A DNA stretch of 64,000 nucleotides from Runella sp. CRIBMP (lineage in GTDB: Bacteria; Bacteroidota; Bacteroidia; Cytophagales; Spirosomataceae). The stretch spans positions 1,116,001-1,180,000 of the forward strand of contig NZ_JAAAKZ010000001.1 in assembly GCF_009905605.1 (NCBI RefSeq), in the 5' to 3' direction. The position numbers were made by a program, and so were the translations under genes. Position 1 is the first letter of the stretch. Every line of letters begins with the position of its first letter. Below the pieces are notes generated by a model, which saw only the letters and a list, made by a program, of their open reading frames with translations, made no database searches and was not told the origin of the DNA. Below are positions 43,391 through 52,530 of this stretch, piece by piece.

Positions 43391-43760
43391 TTATTCTTTT
43401 TTTCCTTCAAATACCATTCCCTGATACTCTACGCTTACTTTGATAATCTTTTTTTCTTCGTTGCGAAAGAAAGTAAATTTTGCGGCGCTATCAAGGGTCT
43501 CAAACCGATCTGTGGTTTCTTTGATGGGGGTCATAGCTCCTCCCTGATCTCCCGCCTGAACCGTGAGCGCCCCTTCTTTTAGTGAAAACTCCATGTGTTC
43601 AAAGGGGAGTCCCTCAAACTTGTATTTGCCCGTAAATTCTTTTAAAGCAGTAGTGTCGGTAGAGGTTGACTTGTTAATGGTAGGTGGAACCGTTTGTGCT
43701 GAGGCTGAATAAGAAACGGCAAAAAATTCCGAGAATGAGAGAAAAAAACACTTTTTTCAT
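43391..43760 (-). pseudogene. Small secreted DUF3471-like protein, frameshifted
   Basis: The ATG at 43760 opens a signal peptide (MKKVFFSLILGIF) that runs into a six-T tract and then a stop in its own frame. Removing one T restores AVSYSASAQ, a perfect signal cleavage region, and a single frame of 122 residues to 43391. The mature part (FTGKYKFEGLPFEHMEFSL, AAKFTFFRNEEKK; parts) resembles DUF3471, a small beta domain found at the end of serine hydrolases. The break may be a real mutation, a sequencing error in a homopolymer, or phase variation. No alternative start in the downstream frame gives a signal peptide. Confidence 0.6.
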
Positions 43761-43894
43761 AGGTATTATTGAATTTTTAATGGAAAGATTAATAATTCAC
43801 AATGATAGAAAACAGTTTTTAATACGACCATTTATCCTCTGTGTTTTTTTTATTAATTTCTTGTTTAAGTACAAAATATATACCTAATAGTTAA

Positions 43895-43923
43895 AATCCA
43901 GCCTCCCAATGAGAAGCTGGATT
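43895..43923 (-). terminator. Hairpin after porin gene
   Basis: AATCCAGC pairs with GCTGGATT around a 13-nt loop, followed by a short T run on the minus strand, 43 bp past the porin stop. Confidence 0.6.
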
Positions 43924-43965
43924 CTTGCTATACCTAAACCTTTTCTCTACTACTATAAGAGCAAA

Positions 43966-45342
43966 CTAAATAAACACTTGATATTGGATGGTCACGGCGC
44001 CGCGTCGTCCGTTGGGTTTTAAAAGTCCGTCGGAGGCATTCTGATATACTGGGCGATTTTGGAAATCCAACGATATTTTGGAGTTATGGGCTTTAAGTAA
44101 CCAGTTAAGTCCTACGTTATAAATCCCCGCTACTTTGGTGAGGCGTTGATAGTCAGCTAATTGGGCGGATGCATAAGGCATGACTGTACCATTTTTGCCT
44201 AATAAATCAGCCGCGCACAAATACCCCAATTGACTGTAAATCACACTTCCAGTACCAAACATAGGAAAGGCATTTCCTTGGATTCCTGATACCCCCGAAA
44301 GCGACTGCGTGGTTCCGTTGGCGGGGTTCATGATTCCGTTGAAACGCAGGTAGTTGGCGCCATAATCGGTATGAAAGTAGCCCAAATAAGCCGAGATAGC
44401 AGTTCCTTTGGCTTTACTGACGGGCATATCGGCAAACATCGCCAACGACCACAGATTCACGGCATTGTACACTGTATCGCGGCCTGAGTTTTGGGTACGC
44501 CACATAGCTGCTTTTTGGCTGATGAATCCACCTTCGATGTTCAGTACCTTCTTTTTGCCCAAATAAGTACCCGTCATATAGGGGGTTTGGTGGGCTTCTT
44601 TGTCAAAGAAATTATAAATCAAAAAGCCTTGGTATTGCTTATGATGGCCTTTGGCGGCAAACGTAGAATTGGCAGAAATGGCGGGGACGGGGTTTCCGCT
44701 CGTGCCGATAGGGAACGGGTCGGTTAATCCCAAACGGTAGTCCCATTTGCCCACTTGACCGCGAGCATAGAGCGTGAGTTTACGCGAAAATTCATCGGTT
44801 TGATCAACGGTTGCCTGAGCAAAAACGGGCACATCCATGGTCATAATGCTGGAAACGCTGGGTTGGCTAAAGCGAGAAAGACCGTTGAGGATGGTCAGTC
44901 CACCGCCTATTTTGAGCCAGTCTTTATGGGCAAATGCTGAATATTCGACGACTGCATCGTGAACAAAAAAGGCAATTTTACGATTAGAGGGCACTCCCTG
45001 AGCGTTTCCTAAGGAAGGAAAACCATTTAGAAAGTTAAAATTGTTCATTCCCAATTGAAAATAAACAAAAGTCCGGTCGGTGATTTGTCCGAACAATTGC
45101 ATGCGCGTTCGGCGCAGGCCCAAATCCAGCGTTTGGGGGGCGGCTTCTCCAAGAACAGTGGTGCCAGGATTGCTGTTGTTGAAACGAAACCACGTTTGAT
45201 TCAAAAATGTAGCTTTAAAAAAATGGGACCCTGAAGTATTGAGATTGTACTTCAATTCGGTTTTTTCGGGCATTGTTTTGAGAGAATCTTGCGCTTGGGA
45301 AGTGAGGGCGCATACTAAAAAAATCCAACTGAGGTGCTTCAT
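43966..45342 (-). CDS. Porin-like outer-membrane protein
   Basis: 458 residues with a signal peptide (ends SQAQ). The body has the alternating pattern and repeated turn motifs of a 16-stranded porin: LGLRRTRMQLFGQITDRTFVYF (in part) near residues 75-96, then KIAFFVHDAVVEY and a C-terminal NGRRGAVTIQYQVFI ending in an aromatic-Ile, as barrel proteins do. It resembles phosphate-selective porin O/P-like proteins of Bacteroidota. The solute is unknown. It is divergent from the histidine kinase gene. Confidence 0.75.
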   Translation of the reverse strand: MKHLSWIFLVCALTSQAQDSLKTMPEKTELKYNLNTSGSHFFKATFLNQTWFRFNNSNPGTTVLGEAAPQTLDLGLRRTRMQLFGQITDRTFVYFQLGMNNFNFLNGFPSLGNAQGVPSNRKIAFFVHDAVVEYSAFAHKDWLKIGGGLTILNGLSRFSQPSVSSIMTMDVPVFAQATVDQTDEFSRKLTLYARGQVGKWDYRLGLTDPFPIGTSGNPVPAISANSTFAAKGHHKQYQGFLIYNFFDKEAHQTPYMTGTYLGKKKVLNIEGGFISQKAAMWRTQNSGRDTVYNAVNLWSLAMFADMPVSKAKGTAISAYLGYFHTDYGANYLRFNGIMNPANGTTQSLSGVSGIQGNAFPMFGTGSVIYSQLGYLCAADLLGKNGTVMPYASAQLADYQRLTKVAGIYNVGLNWLLKAHNSKISLDFQNRPVYQNASDGLLKPNGRRGAVTIQYQVFI

Positions 45343-45523
45343 GGTGCGAGCTTATTTTTTTCGACACAAAGCACCGTTTAAAAGATTAATACCGTCTAAA
45401 AAACAAATTAAAAAGCAGTTAAAGCATTCTTTTATTTTTCACTTCCCTAAGTTTATTCTAAATTAGTGTTTTCAAAAACCCACAAAATCAACGGTTTTAC
45501 CCCCTACTTTTAGCTTTTTGGGC

Positions 45524-47437
45524 ATGAAAAACTCGCTCATTTTATGGATTTTCTTTTTACCGCTGTTCAAAATAGCAGGACAGGTGCCACGTATTGACCA
45601 TACCCGAAATTATAACCGAGTCTATAAAGACAGCCTAAAAACCGTAGCAAAAAGGCTATTGGCAGAAGTTGAGAGGCCGTCGGGAGATTCCAAACAGCTT
45701 CTGAAAAAAATGCAGGTACTTAACCTGCTAGGAACTTTGTATCTGGAAGGAGATTATAAAGAGCTGGATACGAGTATGGCCTACAACGACCGCCTTTTTG
45801 AGTTGGCTAAACAACAGGACGATAAAGAAATGATGATCGATGCGCTGCTGCGCCGGGAGGTGAAGTATCGGCGCGGACATGATTATGTGAGGTCGCTTGA
45901 GATCAGTCTTGAAGCGCTCAAACTTTGCGACGCGTTGGGGGGCAACTGTCGCAAGGCATGGATGATTCAGCAAAATTTGGGGTTAAGTTTTCTTCATTCT
46001 TCTGATAATCCAAAAGCTGAAAAATATTTTAAAACGGCCTTGGCGCAGTTGGAAAGCACGCCCGATGACGATAGGCCGCTCAAACTTAAACACATCTTGG
46101 GGCTCTACAGTATGCTCAGTACCCTTTATCAACAGTGGGGGAAGGATAAATTGGTCCTCGAAATGTTTAATCGCCAACTTGCCGTAGCCCAGGAGCTGAA
46201 CAATAAGATTTCGTTGGCGGGCACTTACGAAGAGATGGGCGATTATTACAACAAAATCGGGCGAGCGGGTAAGGCATTGCCGTTGTTGAGCAAAGCGTAT
46301 GCTCTTTTTGAAGAAGTAAACCATACCCGGGGTATTGCCTCGGTAACAAACAGCCTGGGAGAATCTTTTTTAGCGTTGAAGGATTATACCAAAGCGCAAA
46401 GCTACGCTGAAAAAGCGCTGGCCATGGCCAACCAGTACAATTATGCCTCCCTCAAGCCTTTTGCGTATCATACGCTCACCGAAGCCTACGATAAACTTGG
46501 CAACGAAATGGCTTCCCTGCGTGCCTACCGGCAGGAGGCCACCCTGCGCGACAGCTTGGGCATTGCGCGTCGGTTGGTGGCATTGGCCGATATGCGTCGG
46601 GCGTATGAGGTAGATGGTGCCCGGCTAGAACAGCAGATTGCGCTGCAAACGCGGACACGGAATTTTCTGCTCGTTGTGGTGCTTCTTCTGAGCGCAATCG
46701 GAATAGGACTGATTTTTCATAGCCGGACATTGCGTCAGAAAAACTATGAACTGGCCCGTAAAAAACAGGAAATAGAACAAGCTTTTCTGAAAGGGCAAAC
46801 AACAGAACGAAAACGCGTAGCTTCGGAGTTGCACGATAATTTGGGCGGTCTGCTGTCGGCGGCTAAGCTCAGCTTACAAATTCTTGACCCTTCGCAACTT
46901 GACCGCCATGAACGCGAGATTTATGACAATGTGGTAGAAATGATGATTGATGCGTGCCGTCAGGTGCGTACGCTCTCGCACAATATGCTCCCAGAAGATT
47001 TGGAACGTGAAGGACTTTTGCCCGTATTTGACCGCTTGATTTACAAACTAAACTCTGCAGGAACGACCCAGTTTAGCCTCCAAACGGGCGGCGATTTGCC
47101 AGCGCGCCTCACGCCTGAAATAGAGTTTAATCTCTATTTGATTGGTTTTGAATTGTGTAATAACGTGCTGAAACACGCCAAAGCTACCAAAACCTTTGTG
47201 ACACTGCAACGACAGGGCAATCGGGTGGTTTTGACCGTAGCCGACAACGGAAAGGGCATTCCAACTCAACGAGTGGAAGAAGGAATGGGCTTACAAAATA
47301 TCCGCCAGCGGACGTTGGATATTCGCGGCACGCTCTCTATCGAAAGTCAACCCAACGGCGGTACCGTCATCATTATTAATATTCCGTATGAAGAAACAAG
47401 GCAATTTCTTGCTTCTGAGGTTGTTACAGACAACTGA
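45524..47437 (+). CDS. TPR-containing sensor histidine kinase (HisKA_3 type)
   Basis: 637 residues from the ATG at 45524 (TTG at 45518 also in frame). A signal peptide precedes a periplasmic sensor built of about six TPRs (residues 60-370). A membrane helix (NFLLVVVLLLSAIGIGLIF) follows near 385-403, then a HisKA_3 dimerisation domain with the phospho-acceptor H437 in ERKRVASELHDNLGG, and a HATPase domain (NVLKHAKATKTFV, VADNGKGIP, GMGLQNIRQR). This is the NarL-linked kinase class. No response regulator lies next to it. Its 3' end overlaps the convergent NRDE gene by 14 bp. Confidence 0.9.
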   Translation: MKNSLILWIFFLPLFKIAGQVPRIDHTRNYNRVYKDSLKTVAKRLLAEVERPSGDSKQLLKKMQVLNLLGTLYLEGDYKELDTSMAYNDRLFELAKQQDDKEMMIDALLRREVKYRRGHDYVRSLEISLEALKLCDALGGNCRKAWMIQQNLGLSFLHSSDNPKAEKYFKTALAQLESTPDDDRPLKLKHILGLYSMLSTLYQQWGKDKLVLEMFNRQLAVAQELNNKISLAGTYEEMGDYYNKIGRAGKALPLLSKAYALFEEVNHTRGIASVTNSLGESFLALKDYTKAQSYAEKALAMANQYNYASLKPFAYHTLTEAYDKLGNEMASLRAYRQEATLRDSLGIARRLVALADMRRAYEVDGARLEQQIALQTRTRNFLLVVVLLLSAIGIGLIFHSRTLRQKNYELARKKQEIEQAFLKGQTTERKRVASELHDNLGGLLSAAKLSLQILDPSQLDRHEREIYDNVVEMMIDACRQVRTLSHNMLPEDLEREGLLPVFDRLIYKLNSAGTTQFSLQTGGDLPARLTPEIEFNLYLIGFELCNNVLKHAKATKTFVTLQRQGNRVVLTVADNGKGIPTQRVEEGMGLQNIRQRTLDIRGTLSIESQPNGGTVIIINIPYEETRQFLASEVVTDN

Positions 47438-48158
47438 TTTTTTCGGCTTCAAAAATTCGGTACTTAAAATGATGGCCGCTGAGCCTGTCGCGGTAGTTCA
47501 TCAAAAACTGAGTGGGCGTTTTCTGAATTTGGGTAGTACTGACAGTTCGCAATTGACCGTTTCGGTTCATCACCAAATCGTTTGCTTTGTCGCCATTTCC
47601 GCCCAAGTTGTGAAACTTAAGCACATCTTTTGCTTCAAAAACGGGGTGCTGTTGTTGCCAATCCTGCCACCAACGTTCTCGCTCCCGAACCACGGCGTCT
47701 GAATAAAGCGTCACCGACGACCATGCGTAAGACTGCCCCGCATTCAGTGCTTTGAGGTGTAATTGTGCCCCATCCCAGCGAAGCTCCGAAAGTACAGGCT
47801 CACTACCTTCCTCTATTACCACCAACGTAAACGGCTCAATGCCCGTAAAATCGTATTGGCTGGCAAAATCGGCTAAGTGTGCATACATAAAAAAATCAAG
47901 GACTACTTTTCCCCGGCTCATCCGATAGGGCGGTTTATGATGATGTATTACAAAAGCTCCGTTGAGCAAGCAAACGGTCGCCTTGGGCGAAGCCGCAATC
48001 CAAGTGCCTCCTGCCAGTCCGTCTTGTGGATAAAAGACGGGAGTGGAATCAATGAGGTACTTTTTGGGTGGCAAAGCTTTTGGGCGACCTACGCTCTCAT
48101 CGCGGTTAGAAGTCAAGATAAAGCCTTGTTGGTGTGGAATATAGGTTACAAAGCACAT
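47424..48158 (-). CDS. NRDE (TANGO2) family protein
   Basis: 244 residues, no signal peptide. It starts with MCFVTYIPHQQGFILTSNRDE, the N-terminal Cys and NRDE motif of the family (Cys2, NRDE near 18-21), followed by GRPKALPP and LAGGTWIAASP. The N-terminal Cys suggests an Ntn-hydrolase fold. TANGO2 relatives have been linked to haem handling and acyl-CoA metabolism; the bacterial role is unclear. It is the last gene before the convergent histidine kinase, with their 3' ends overlapping. Confidence 0.9.
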   Translation of the reverse strand: MCFVTYIPHQQGFILTSNRDESVGRPKALPPKKYLIDSTPVFYPQDGLAGGTWIAASPKATVCLLNGAFVIHHHKPPYRMSRGKVVLDFFMYAHLADFASQYDFTGIEPFTLVVIEEGSEPVLSELRWDGAQLHLKALNAGQSYAWSSVTLYSDAVVRERERWWQDWQQQHPVFEAKDVLKFHNLGGNGDKANDLVMNRNGQLRTVSTTQIQKTPTQFLMNYRDRLSGHHFKYRIFEAEKISCL

Positions 48159-48245
48159 GGTTTGCCGGTTTATGTTCTGCCGAAACAGAAGACGAATTGA
48201 AAGATTATTTGATGATTTTCACCCAACGCCCTTGCGAGGCGCGTC

Positions 48246-48752
48246 TCAGGCTGGCACGACTTCCCGGTACTTGATGGTTGAATACGCCACGCCAAAATGT
48301 ATTGGTACAGCTATTTCCGGGAATTGCTCTCTTAGCGCAATTTTTATGATGGCAAAATGGTGAATGGCGTGCTCAGCCATGTATACCAGCTCGCGGGCCC
48401 AAGTCGTTTGAATTTCTTCGATATCGTTTTCCAAAAACGAAGCCTTTAGGATAATCTGAGTGGTGGGAATCGGTTTTTTTAAGGCTTCGACCAATTGCTC
48501 CGCCTTGTTTATGCTAAAGGCGGGGTCATTTTCCAACCGCAGGTCTCGCTGGCGGGCATCATAGTCCACAAAACCGTGCGGTGCTTGTTCAAAAAGACAT
48601 TGGTAAAACTCCAAGGTATGTCTCACGTGTTGGCCTACGCTGCTTCCGTGCAGTAGGGGCAATGGGTCGGAATACGCCGCTGGAGAAATAATTTTGAGCA
48701 AATCTTTCAGTTGTAATAAAACGTCCAGATTGGTTCGTTGGAGCAAGGTCAT
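48246..48752 (-). CDS. DinB-like superfamily protein
   Basis: 168 residues forming a four-helix bundle. The three-histidine metal site of the DinB/YfiT fold is suggested by HVRHTLEFY near residues 42-50 and HAIHHFAIIK near 130-139. Such proteins act as metal-dependent thiol transferases or remain uncharacterised. It overlaps the upstream YceI gene by 4 bp (ATGA), so they are translated together and belong to the DM13-barrel-YceI-DinB operon. Confidence 0.82.
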   Translation of the reverse strand: MTLLQRTNLDVLLQLKDLLKIISPAAYSDPLPLLHGSSVGQHVRHTLEFYQCLFEQAPHGFVDYDARQRDLRLENDPAFSINKAEQLVEALKKPIPTTQIILKASFLENDIEEIQTTWARELVYMAEHAIHHFAIIKIALREQFPEIAVPIHFGVAYSTIKYREVVPA

Positions 48753-49282
48753 TTTGAAATGGCGTTAACAGTTAGACGGATAGTGACATCATCAGACATG
48801 CCGAAGGTGTTGCCTCCGATGGCCCAATCCTTACGGTTGATTTTAAAGGTTCCGCTGAAAGTAGCTTTATTATTGGTTTCTGAAAATGTAAACGGTACTT
48901 TGACATTTTTAGTGATGGCTTTGATGGTCATGTCAAAGTAGCCGATGTAGCCGTTGGTTCCTTTTTCGATTTTAGTGGATTTTAGGCTGATTTTTGGGTA
49001 CTTAGCAACCTCAAAAAAGTCTTCTTTTTCGCGTAAATGGCGATTCCGAAGCGTATTTTCGGTTTCAATCGTTGCCGCATCAACGCTGGCGGAAATGCTG
49101 CTCATGGTGGGGGTTTCAGGATTGAATTTCAAGGTTGCGGCCAATCCTTTAAATGAACCGTTGACTGTTACTCCCAACATCTTTACAGAAAAACCAATAA
49201 CAGATGAAACGGGTTGCCAGACTTGACTCACAGCGGTTACCGAGACACTTACGCAAAGTACTAAAATTAAGATTTTTTTCAT
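48749..49282 (-). CDS. YceI family periplasmic protein (second copy)
   Basis: 177 residues with a signal peptide (ends AVSQ). YceI fold markers: WQPVSSVIGFSVKMLG, VNGSFKGLAATLKFN, NRHLREKEDFFEVAKYPKIS (each in part) and KDWAIGG. It differs from the copy at 1108-1656 and is nearer the classical YceI. It probably binds a lipid-like ligand in the periplasm. The operon context with a DM13 lipoprotein and a barrel protein is like the first YceI operon in being envelope-directed. Confidence 0.9.
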   Translation of the reverse strand: MKKILILVLCVSVSVTAVSQVWQPVSSVIGFSVKMLGVTVNGSFKGLAATLKFNPETPTMSSISASVDAATIETENTLRNRHLREKEDFFEVAKYPKISLKSTKIEKGTNGYIGYFDMTIKAITKNVKVPFTFSETNNKATFSGTFKINRKDWAIGGNTFGMSDDVTIRLTVNAISK

Positions 49283-49305
49283 AGGGCCGAAATAGCATTT
49301 CGCAG

Positions 49306-50022
49306 TTATAATTTGAAAGAAATTGCCACAAAAGGCATCAGAATCTTGTTGCGGAAGCGGTCGTTTTCAAAAGTTAGATTTTGGGAAGTGGTATATTCCG
49401 TAAACTGAAAACTTGCCCCGAGTCGTATTCCTGTTTTGTGACTGATCCAATAGCGTGCATACAACTCAGAATTTAAACTGCCCAAGTCGTTGTCGCTGAC
49501 CAACAATAAATTGAAAACCGTTGGCTTGGCAGATTGTTGCGTACCGCTCAAACGTGAGTCAGTAGATTTGGCCAAAAATGTTCCTGTTTGCTCGGCTCCA
49601 AAAGTAGCGCCGATGGCGTCGATATTGAAGCCTAGGTCTAGTTTGCGAAAACTGTATTCTAAATGAATGGCCAAATTGAGGGCGTTGGTTTGGGAGCGTG
49701 GTAGTTTGAGCGTATCGAGGTTGGACAGTACATTTTCGACAAACAACACCTGTGGGCCCGTTTCTCCCGAAGTGAGGCGGGCGGGTGCGGTGATGTAGTC
49801 TAGGTCTTTACCCACAAACGATGTTAACCGAACGCCCCAACCTACTTTGAATCGATTGGCTTTGCCGATGCCGTAGAACTGTTGGTACGAGAGCGCACCC
49901 GAAAACCCTCCGATGGCCGACAGGGCCACGTCGGCCGTAGTTGTTTTTTTTGGGTAACTGAATTGGGCGTGACTGCCCGTAAAAGCCGCTAACGCGAGTA
50001 CTATCAACAATGCTTTTTTCAT
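49306..50022 (-). CDS. Hypothetical outer-membrane beta-barrel protein
   Basis: 238 residues, signal peptide (ends SHAQ), then a pattern of alternating hydrophobic residues with Gly/aromatic turns, ending in FVAISFKL, a typical barrel C-terminus. No family was recognised with confidence. Length fits an 8- to 10-stranded barrel. It sits 23 bp upstream of YceI and 74 bp after DM13 on the same strand, so it likely belongs to the same operon. Confidence 0.7.
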   Translation of the reverse strand: MKKALLIVLALAAFTGSHAQFSYPKKTTTADVALSAIGGFSGALSYQQFYGIGKANRFKVGWGVRLTSFVGKDLDYITAPARLTSGETGPQVLFVENVLSNLDTLKLPRSQTNALNLAIHLEYSFRKLDLGFNIDAIGATFGAEQTGTFLAKSTDSRLSGTQQSAKPTVFNLLLVSDNDLGSLNSELYARYWISHKTGIRLGASFQFTEYTTSQNLTFENDRFRNKILMPFVAISFKL

Positions 50023-50096
50023 GGAATCAATAGGGTGTAATTGTCAAGAAAAGAATTTTTGAATGCTCCTATTCAAGGCTAATTTTTGGGGAAAAA

Positions 50097-50558
50097 TTAT
50101 TGTTTGAGTTCGGCATTGCCAAACAGAACGGAGAATGGTTTGCACCAAATCAGGATGTACTTTTGGGTTTTGAGATCGGGAGCCGAAGGCAATTCAATGA
50201 AAAAATTGCCGAGATTTACGCCTTTGCCGATTTCCACAAACCGAGAAGCAACGCGGTCTTCGGAGAGATAAATTCGCAAATCTGGCCCACTGTCTGTTTT
50301 GAAGTCGTTGAAAACAAGGGAATATTTATCCCCTTTTTGGTACAGCTTTACCCCACCAGAAGTCGGATGGACGTTGGACATAAACATCCCCTGCGCCACT
50401 AATTTTTGTCCAGTAGAATCAAATGACGTAATGGGCTTGTTGATTCCAGGGCCTACATTGCCCGTAGGGGAAACAGGAGAAACGGGTTGGAGCTCTTCAT
50501 TCTTTTGACAGGCAATTCCTCCCAGCGTCAAACAAATCATTAACAGTGCCTTTTTCAT
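50097..50558 (-). CDS. DM13 domain lipoprotein
   Basis: 153 residues. A lipobox (GGIAC) follows the leader. The DM13 domain fills residues about 45-150: GMFMSNVHPTSGGVKLYQ, then LVFNDFKTDSGPDLRIYLS and ILIWCKPFSVLFGNAEL. DM13 has a conserved Cys (IWCK here) and is proposed to take part in electron transfer or hydroxylation. It is the first gene of the operon DM13-barrel-YceI-DinB. A palindrome at 50608-50631 lies 50 bp upstream. Confidence 0.88.
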   Translation of the reverse strand: MKKALLMICLTLGGIACQKNEELQPVSPVSPTGNVGPGINKPITSFDSTGQKLVAQGMFMSNVHPTSGGVKLYQKGDKYSLVFNDFKTDSGPDLRIYLSEDRVASRFVEIGKGVNLGNFFIELPSAPDLKTQKYILIWCKPFSVLFGNAELKQ

Positions 50559-50607
50559 AGATTTTATAGTTTGTTTCTATGACAAAGGTGTTTGAATTTG
50601 TCACAAC

Positions 50608-50631
50608 GGAATGTCGGCTTGCTGACATTCC
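50608..50631. promoter_or_regulatory. Palindromic operator candidate before the DM13 operon
   Basis: GGAATGTC and GACATTCC form an 8-bp inverted repeat with an 8-nt centre, between the Crp/Fnr gene and the DM13 gene. The left part GAATGTCGGC and a YGACA at the same distance recur at 53492-53510. It has no T run, so it is not a good terminator. The neighbouring Crp-family regulator is the obvious candidate binder (inference). Confidence 0.5.
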
Positions 50632-50639
50632 TTGAATAT

Positions 50640-51341
50640 TTATACGGTTAATTTTCGAAGTTGCTTCACATCAGGAATAACAATACTGCTGCGGTTGTAA
50701 TCAATGAGCCCGCTGTGCTTCAATTCACTGAAAAGTTGTGTTACGGTTTGGCGCGTACTGCAAATCAGGCTGGCTAGGTCTTGGTGGGTCAGGTAGTTTT
50801 TGAGCGTAATACCCTGGGGGGTAGGAGTGCCTTCTTTTTCGGCCCATTCTTCCAAAAAAAGCAGAAGGCGCGTACGGACGTCTTTAAACATCAGATTGGC
50901 GTAACGGTTCTCCAATCGGCGAAAACGCAACCCAATCAGTTTAGTGAATTTGACAGCGAGGCTAGGATTTTGTTGGATGACTTTTTCAAAATCTTCGATT
51001 TTGAAACTGCACACTGTCACGTAGTCAGATAATGCCACCGCAAACTCATCGATGTCGGTTGCATCAAGGGTTATCTGGCCAAAAAGGTCTCCTTTTTGAA
51101 TCACTTCTTTGACCGTTTCGTTGCCTTCGGCATCAAGTTCTACAATCTTGATAACGCCTTTTTTGAGGAGATAAACCCGGTTGGTCTCATCGTGTGCAAA
51201 ATAGATAATCTCGCTTTTCTTGGCTGATTTAAAATTGGTAATCAGGCAGATTTGCCTGAGTTCTGCGGAGTCGAGGTGCCTGAATAGCTGATGGTCGCGG
51301 AGGTACCAGTAGCGGGTTTCGAGGGGAAATTGCGGGGTCAT
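50640..51341 (-). CDS. Crp/Fnr family transcriptional regulator
   Basis: 233 residues. Residues about 15-130 are the cyclic-nucleotide-binding-type sensor domain (YFAHDETNRVYLLKKGVIKI, GDLFGQITLDA). Residues about 150-220 are the Crp-type winged helix (LTHQDLASLICSTRQTVTQLFSELKHSGLI, in part), with the recognition helix in STRQTVTQLF. The cAMP pocket RS pair and Fnr cysteines are absent, so another effector or redox cue is likely. It lies between genes that share a palindromic upstream motif (50608 and 53492). Confidence 0.92.
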   Translation of the reverse strand: MTPQFPLETRYWYLRDHQLFRHLDSAELRQICLITNFKSAKKSEIIYFAHDETNRVYLLKKGVIKIVELDAEGNETVKEVIQKGDLFGQITLDATDIDEFAVALSDYVTVCSFKIEDFEKVIQQNPSLAVKFTKLIGLRFRRLENRYANLMFKDVRTRLLLFLEEWAEKEGTPTPQGITLKNYLTHQDLASLICSTRQTVTQLFSELKHSGLIDYNRSSIVIPDVKQLRKLTV

Positions 51342-51415
51342 CCTACAAGGTGATTAGAGTAAATCAGGCATTAATACCAGTAAATATACGAACTATTTAC
51401 TCAAATAGATGAAGC

Positions 51416-52459
51416 TCAAAGTTGACCGCTCATGGCAAAAAACTCGCGGGATGTTTGTAAGAGTTTCCCCAACGGCGTAGGTTTTACCCCCAAGCGGATA
51501 TTAGCGGCGCTGATGTCGGCCACGATTCGCATATTGTGCATAATATCGCGATAGGCTTTCCACAGTGTATAGCTAGGGTCATACACGTGTCCAGGCTCCG
51601 ATGTGGCTCCGTTTAGTTCCATAATTTTGATGTTACGGCCCGCGTAGAAGTCTTCTAAGTTGCTTACTTTGAGGTCAAAACGCCCGTAATAAAATCCTTC
51701 AATCGGCAAGGCAATTTGGTCAAAAACGCTTTCTAGCCGTTGATTAATGAGGTGATTAGCATTCAAAAACTTCGTCCCCAAACAATGATTGCCGATGGGC
51801 TGAATGTAGCGGCGCTCACCTTTCGGCACTACGCTATTCCAGTCGTTTTTTACGCGTTCCTGCAATTCCTGCATTGCAAAACGGGCGCGGGTGTTTTGGG
51901 TTAGTAGTTGGCCCACCGTAGAATGACCATCGCCGACTACACTCAAAAATTCCTTTTGCGTTATCGAGGTGATTTTGCCTTTGGATTCTTCGGGCAAACG
52001 GGCATACATTACCCCAAATTCCAATTCATAATCAATGTATTCTTGAATAATAACAGGTTGTGGTGTCTGTTTTAAGTAGTGTTGAAGCTGGTCGGAATCT
52101 TCGATTTTGTGCACCCGAAATCCCCGACCTCCTACGTCGGGTTTGACTATGACTGGGAACACAATGCTCGCTTTTTTGAGTTTTTCCCTCACCATTTCCC
52201 ATGCTTCTCCTTGTTGGATAAAGATCCCTGCCGGCAAAAATGGGGAAGCAATTTGAGCGAGAATATCATTTTTAGATTCACCGAAGACTCCGCCGTCGGG
52301 AATACACGTATTGACGGTAGTAAAATACGTAAGAGACCGATTACGTATGGCTAAATAGAGCCAATAGGGTGTAAGTGGCAGAAAAAACACCCACCAAGTC
52401 CAATATTCATAATTCACTAATTTAACGAGCCAAAGTGGGGAACGAAGGGTTGAGAACAT
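51416..52459 (-). CDS. ATP-grasp domain protein, membrane-linked
   Basis: 347 residues. Residues about 20-38 are hydrophobic (WWVFFLPLTPYWLYLAI), suggesting a membrane anchor. The ATP-grasp fold follows: VIVKPDVGGRGFRVHKI (ATP lysine and Gly loop), VIIQEYIDYELEFGVMY, GRFDLKVSNL and the metal-binding IKIMELNGATSEPGH (E and N). It resembles D-Ala-D-Ala ligase-like enzymes, which join a carboxylate to an amine or thiol. The exact substrate is unknown. It is followed on the same strand by the Crp gene and preceded by DoxX. Confidence 0.82.
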   Translation of the reverse strand: MFSTLRSPLWLVKLVNYEYWTWWVFFLPLTPYWLYLAIRNRSLTYFTTVNTCIPDGGVFGESKNDILAQIASPFLPAGIFIQQGEAWEMVREKLKKASIVFPVIVKPDVGGRGFRVHKIEDSDQLQHYLKQTPQPVIIQEYIDYELEFGVMYARLPEESKGKITSITQKEFLSVVGDGHSTVGQLLTQNTRARFAMQELQERVKNDWNSVVPKGERRYIQPIGNHCLGTKFLNANHLINQRLESVFDQIALPIEGFYYGRFDLKVSNLEDFYAGRNIKIMELNGATSEPGHVYDPSYTLWKAYRDIMHNMRIVADISAANIRLGVKPTPLGKLLQTSREFFAMSGQL

Positions 52460-52530
52460 ACGAGGAATAAGAGAATATTAACACTAAAAGCAAGTTAAAA
52501 GGTAAAATGTTCAATAAAAAAAGGCGTGGC

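Noticed and set aside
50608-50631. Palindrome considered as a terminator for the Crp gene
   Set aside because: No T tract on the minus strand, and the half-site recurs upstream of another gene, so an operator is preferred.
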